NCBI RefSeq assembly: GCF_910591885.1
Contig: NC_063274.1
Location: forward strand, 186,001-250,000
Direction of reading: 5' to 3'
DNA from: Bombus terrestris
Lineage: Eukaryota; Arthropoda; Insecta; Hymenoptera; Apidae
DNA length: 64,000 nt
Both the position numbers and the translations under genes were made by a program. Below are positions 61,401 to 64,000 of this stretch, piece by piece; positions within the stretch are counted from its first letter, which is position 1; every line of letters begins with the position of its first letter. The notes beneath the pieces are model-generated. The model was not told where the DNA came from. It was given only the letters and a program-made list of their open reading frames with translations, and ran no database searches.

Positions 61401-63975
61401 GCACTGTTCAAGTTTTTTTTTACTAAATTGTCACGCGAATCGTATTGCTCGCTTTAGCATTTGAAAAGGAGGGCGAGTGTTCATGACCGTGACGCGCTAG
61501 TGGATCGGCCGATGTTAATATCGGTAGTGGAACGTGACGGTACCAAAAGAAGCAGAAAACATCGAAAAGGAAAAGAGCAAGAAGAGGTTAGATAAATGCG
61601 GAGAATCGAATAGCGTTACTACACCGGTCGCTGAATGTTACGTGTTACGTTGGCGCGGTCTTGTGCCCGAGCGGATACCGATCCGACTGTAATCATCGAA
61701 CGAGAACGATCGTGATACGATAGCGGTGGGATCGAACGAACGGTCAAACTTTGACGATACGGGACAATCGTCACGGTGACGAGAAGCTGATCCGATTATA
61801 CAGAATCTAGGCTAGACCGACGGAAAATTTCATCGACAGAATCACGATTAGCCCATCGATTGCGAAAGTATACCGTGGCAGCGACAGTAGCGTAGGGAAA
61901 ATGTCAACTGTCGATCGTACGACCGATCAATGGACAGATTCTTCGAAGTTGGCAAATAGAAAATCGACGTTGAAATTGGCACGGGCACGGGCACTGACTC
62001 TGACTCTGACTCGGTGTTCCTGCAATTGTATAGGTAGCTGTAGTAATATTATCGTGTTATTCCTAATGGAACCGGCAAGTTTGTGGTTCACGAGAACCAC
62101 CAAGAATCACGATCGTGGATTCACGACTCGGCAAAATTAGATTTCGTTTCTTTCGTTCTCTCGTTTAACCGCCGCGTTCCACGTTCTTAGCGCAGTCGCA
62201 TCGTTTCCTTCTCTTTCCTTCTCCTCTTGCCCCTTTTACGCGTTTGTGCGATCGTTACGCTCTAAACAGGCGATTAATAACAGGCTAGATCGAAAGTACT
62301 CGAACGACGAGTGTCAGCACGCGACGTATGCATAGAGCAGGGCTTACTCGAAGAGTAAGCGAAAGAAGCAGGAATAAAAGCGGCGGTTATTTGGTCGATT
62401 TGCAGACAGGAGTACGACTACCGGAGGGTGCGAGCGCAGCTCTGGCAAAACCAACCAAGTATCATTACTATCCGCATAATCAGCACATCTACTTGTTGCC
62501 AGAATGCGCTGTTCAGCAGGTTTGCAATGCGGTCTACGTTAGACTCAACTTTACCCAGCCTCTGTGCGCTTGTCCAGGAAGATACCGCGACCCTTGCAGC
62601 GCCTCTCTCGACAGCGACGATCTCCACACTACGGAGCTGGTCACCGACCCTCGAACCAAGGTTAGTCGCCTTGCCTTCTATCCGCTTTACTACTCCTTTA
62701 TTCCCGTGCTTGCTACGCGTACCTTCTCTCCAGTCAGATGTTTCTTCTTCTCGTTACGCTTCTCTCGTTACGCTTCTCTCGTTACGCTTAACGTAACGTA
62801 ACGTGACGTAACGGAACGGAAGAAATCGATTCGATCTTTCGAATCGTATTTTCTAAACGCGTTGCCTACTTGTCGTCGTAATATATGCAAAAATACGAAA
62901 AGTAACCGATTTACCGCCGACGATTAAACAGAGTCGGCCGGCGCGTTATAACTTGTCCGAACATATCCATCGCTCGTTACTCGTAATACGCGGTCGTTAT
63001 ATCGATCGTAAAACTACAAAATCTCGCCTACGCGTTAACTAACAATCTCCCATTATTTGCCTTTCTTTAATAAATTGCATTTATTTACACGTAACGTCTA
63101 TTCGGTTGGCGAATCCTTTCCCTTCTTCTTACGTCCTCCGGCCCTCTCGCTCTCTTCTTTCTCATTAACAACGCGGGTCAACGTTATACGACGTTAAAAA
63201 TTCAAAGATCCAAAGAGTATGGTAGGTGTGGTCCGGTTACGTCGGATCGAAGCAGATTGTACCGTAGGAAGGACGAAAGTCGGCGATACGAGAGAAAAAG
63301 CGATCGCGGATCAGAGAACGCGCTGAGAATTCAAGAAACGGCGATCGTTCGCTTTCAGCCAACGTAATAACAATTTTTCCATTTAAGACGAAATTATTCG
63401 ACCGCACCGACTAACTGATAAACGCGTGATATTACGCTCGCGTATATATAAAAGTATTCGTAGTGGAAAGGGATGATAAAGGTGGATGGCACGCTGATCT
63501 AAAGTTAGTCGATTTTTAGGCCCTAACGTTGGTGAAAACGTGCGAACCAGTGGCGGAAATGCGCGAATGTAGAATACCGAGGGACTGGTCTCTTCTCGCG
63601 CTACAAAACGTGCGAACGGGAAAGTCTCATTACCTCGTGATATGTCGCTGTCCCGATGCCAACATATTGGGTACGTATGTAAATGCGAAAAGCGGTATAA
63701 TCGTGCTAGAAAAAAAAACTAAACGAGCTTGTACGTATCGTACAAGCGATTAGCGGTTACATTACGACAGATCGGTACAACTGTTCGAGTTCGACTATCT
63801 ATACATCTTGTACGCTTCCTATGGATCGTTGATTATATATGATACGTTGTAGAGGGTCCTATGAGTCACGACCAACCAACATATGCCAGTGTACCAGGGA
63901 TTCGGGTTTACGGGATGATGTGCGTGCAAGGAAATCGAAAAGGTCGACAACTGCGGTATACCCGCGCTCTTTCAG
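58420..63975 (+). CDS. Argos-like secreted Cys-rich protein, 3' end outside window
   Basis: Exons 58420-59160, 62406-62660, 63520-63670 and 63853-63975 join in phase to 423 residues, and the reading continues past the window. Residues 1-27 form a clear signal peptide (WLLLLAVGCIALPA). Residues about 30-247 are a Ser/Thr/Asn-rich, probably O-glycosylated linker without Cys. From Cys281 the sequence follows Argos: LPEC-x-QVC, LCACPGRYRDPCSASL, DSDDLHT, CEPVAEMREC, DWSLLAL, VICRCPD and VPGIRVYGMMC. This indicates a related extracellular ligand-binding fold (inference). One NFT sequon precedes the C-x-C-P clasp. Intron positions differ from argos. The second exon could extend upstream in the same frame; the acceptor at 62404-62405 was preferred for its pyrimidine tract. 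I do not know a fixed gene name. Confidence 0.82.
59161..62405. other. Intron 1 of the argos-like gene, non-coding
   Basis: 3.2-kb intron, CpG-rich, with a GATC-rich repeat near 60393-60435. The open frames at 59475-59660, 59910-60170 and 61901-62140 lack recognisable motifs and are not called. Confidence 0.55.
60393..60435. repeat. CTTGATCGT-type tandem repeat
   Basis: Four imperfect copies of a 9-11 bp unit bounded on both sides by GATGCAT. Confidence 0.8.
62753..62820. repeat. 14-bp CGTTACGCTTCTCT repeat followed by (AACGT)n
   Basis: Three copies of the 14-mer, then several AACGT units of opposite orientation, which could form a hairpin. It lies 93 nt after the donor at 62661. Confidence 0.88.
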
Positions 63976-64000
63976 GTATTTCCTCTTTGAAAATCTGCAT

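Overview
This looks like a stretch of insect nuclear DNA, most likely from a hymenopteran such as a bee (an inference from gene content, short AT-rich introns and abundant varied microsatellites; no barcode gene is present). All protein genes are spliced, and their intron phases agree across the models given here. From 1 to about 42 kb the sequence is gene-dense and AT-rich. From about 43 kb to the end it is sparser, visibly richer in GC and CpG, and full of tandem repeats.

Layout, left to right. (1) The last 17 exons of an axonemal dynein heavy chain (+, 1-7299, cut by the window start). (2) A complete 40-exon DmX / Rabconnectin-3 alpha gene (+, 8348-27255), a V-ATPase assembly regulator. 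(3) A broken asparaginyl-tRNA synthetase copy on the minus strand (28723-30330) with frameshifts, stops and a lost catalytic core, but with introns still present. (4) SLC25A46 (+, 31173-32892), a mitochondrial outer-membrane carrier-like protein. (5) ClpX (-, 34674-37070), the mitochondrial AAA+ unfoldase. (6) An SRFBP1/BUD22-like nuclear protein (+, 38850-40216), divergent from ClpX. (7) The last two exons of an EFL1 ribosome-maturation GTPase (-, 41754-42820), with no upstream exons found in the window. (8) argos / giant-lens (+, 47293-51782), the secreted antagonist of EGF-receptor signalling. (9) A second secreted Cys-rich gene (+, 58420 to beyond 63975) whose Cys pattern and motifs match Argos; it runs off the window end.

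The most interesting biology is the argos plus argos-like head-to-tail pair, spread over more than 16 kb with long non-coding introns and intergenic DNA. It suggests two related ligand-sequestering factors in one regulatory neighbourhood. Other points of note are the NARS pseudogene, the isolated EFL1 3' fragment, two introns with GC rather than GT donors, and several unusual minisatellites. I found no convincing tRNA, rRNA, CRISPR array or intact transposon.
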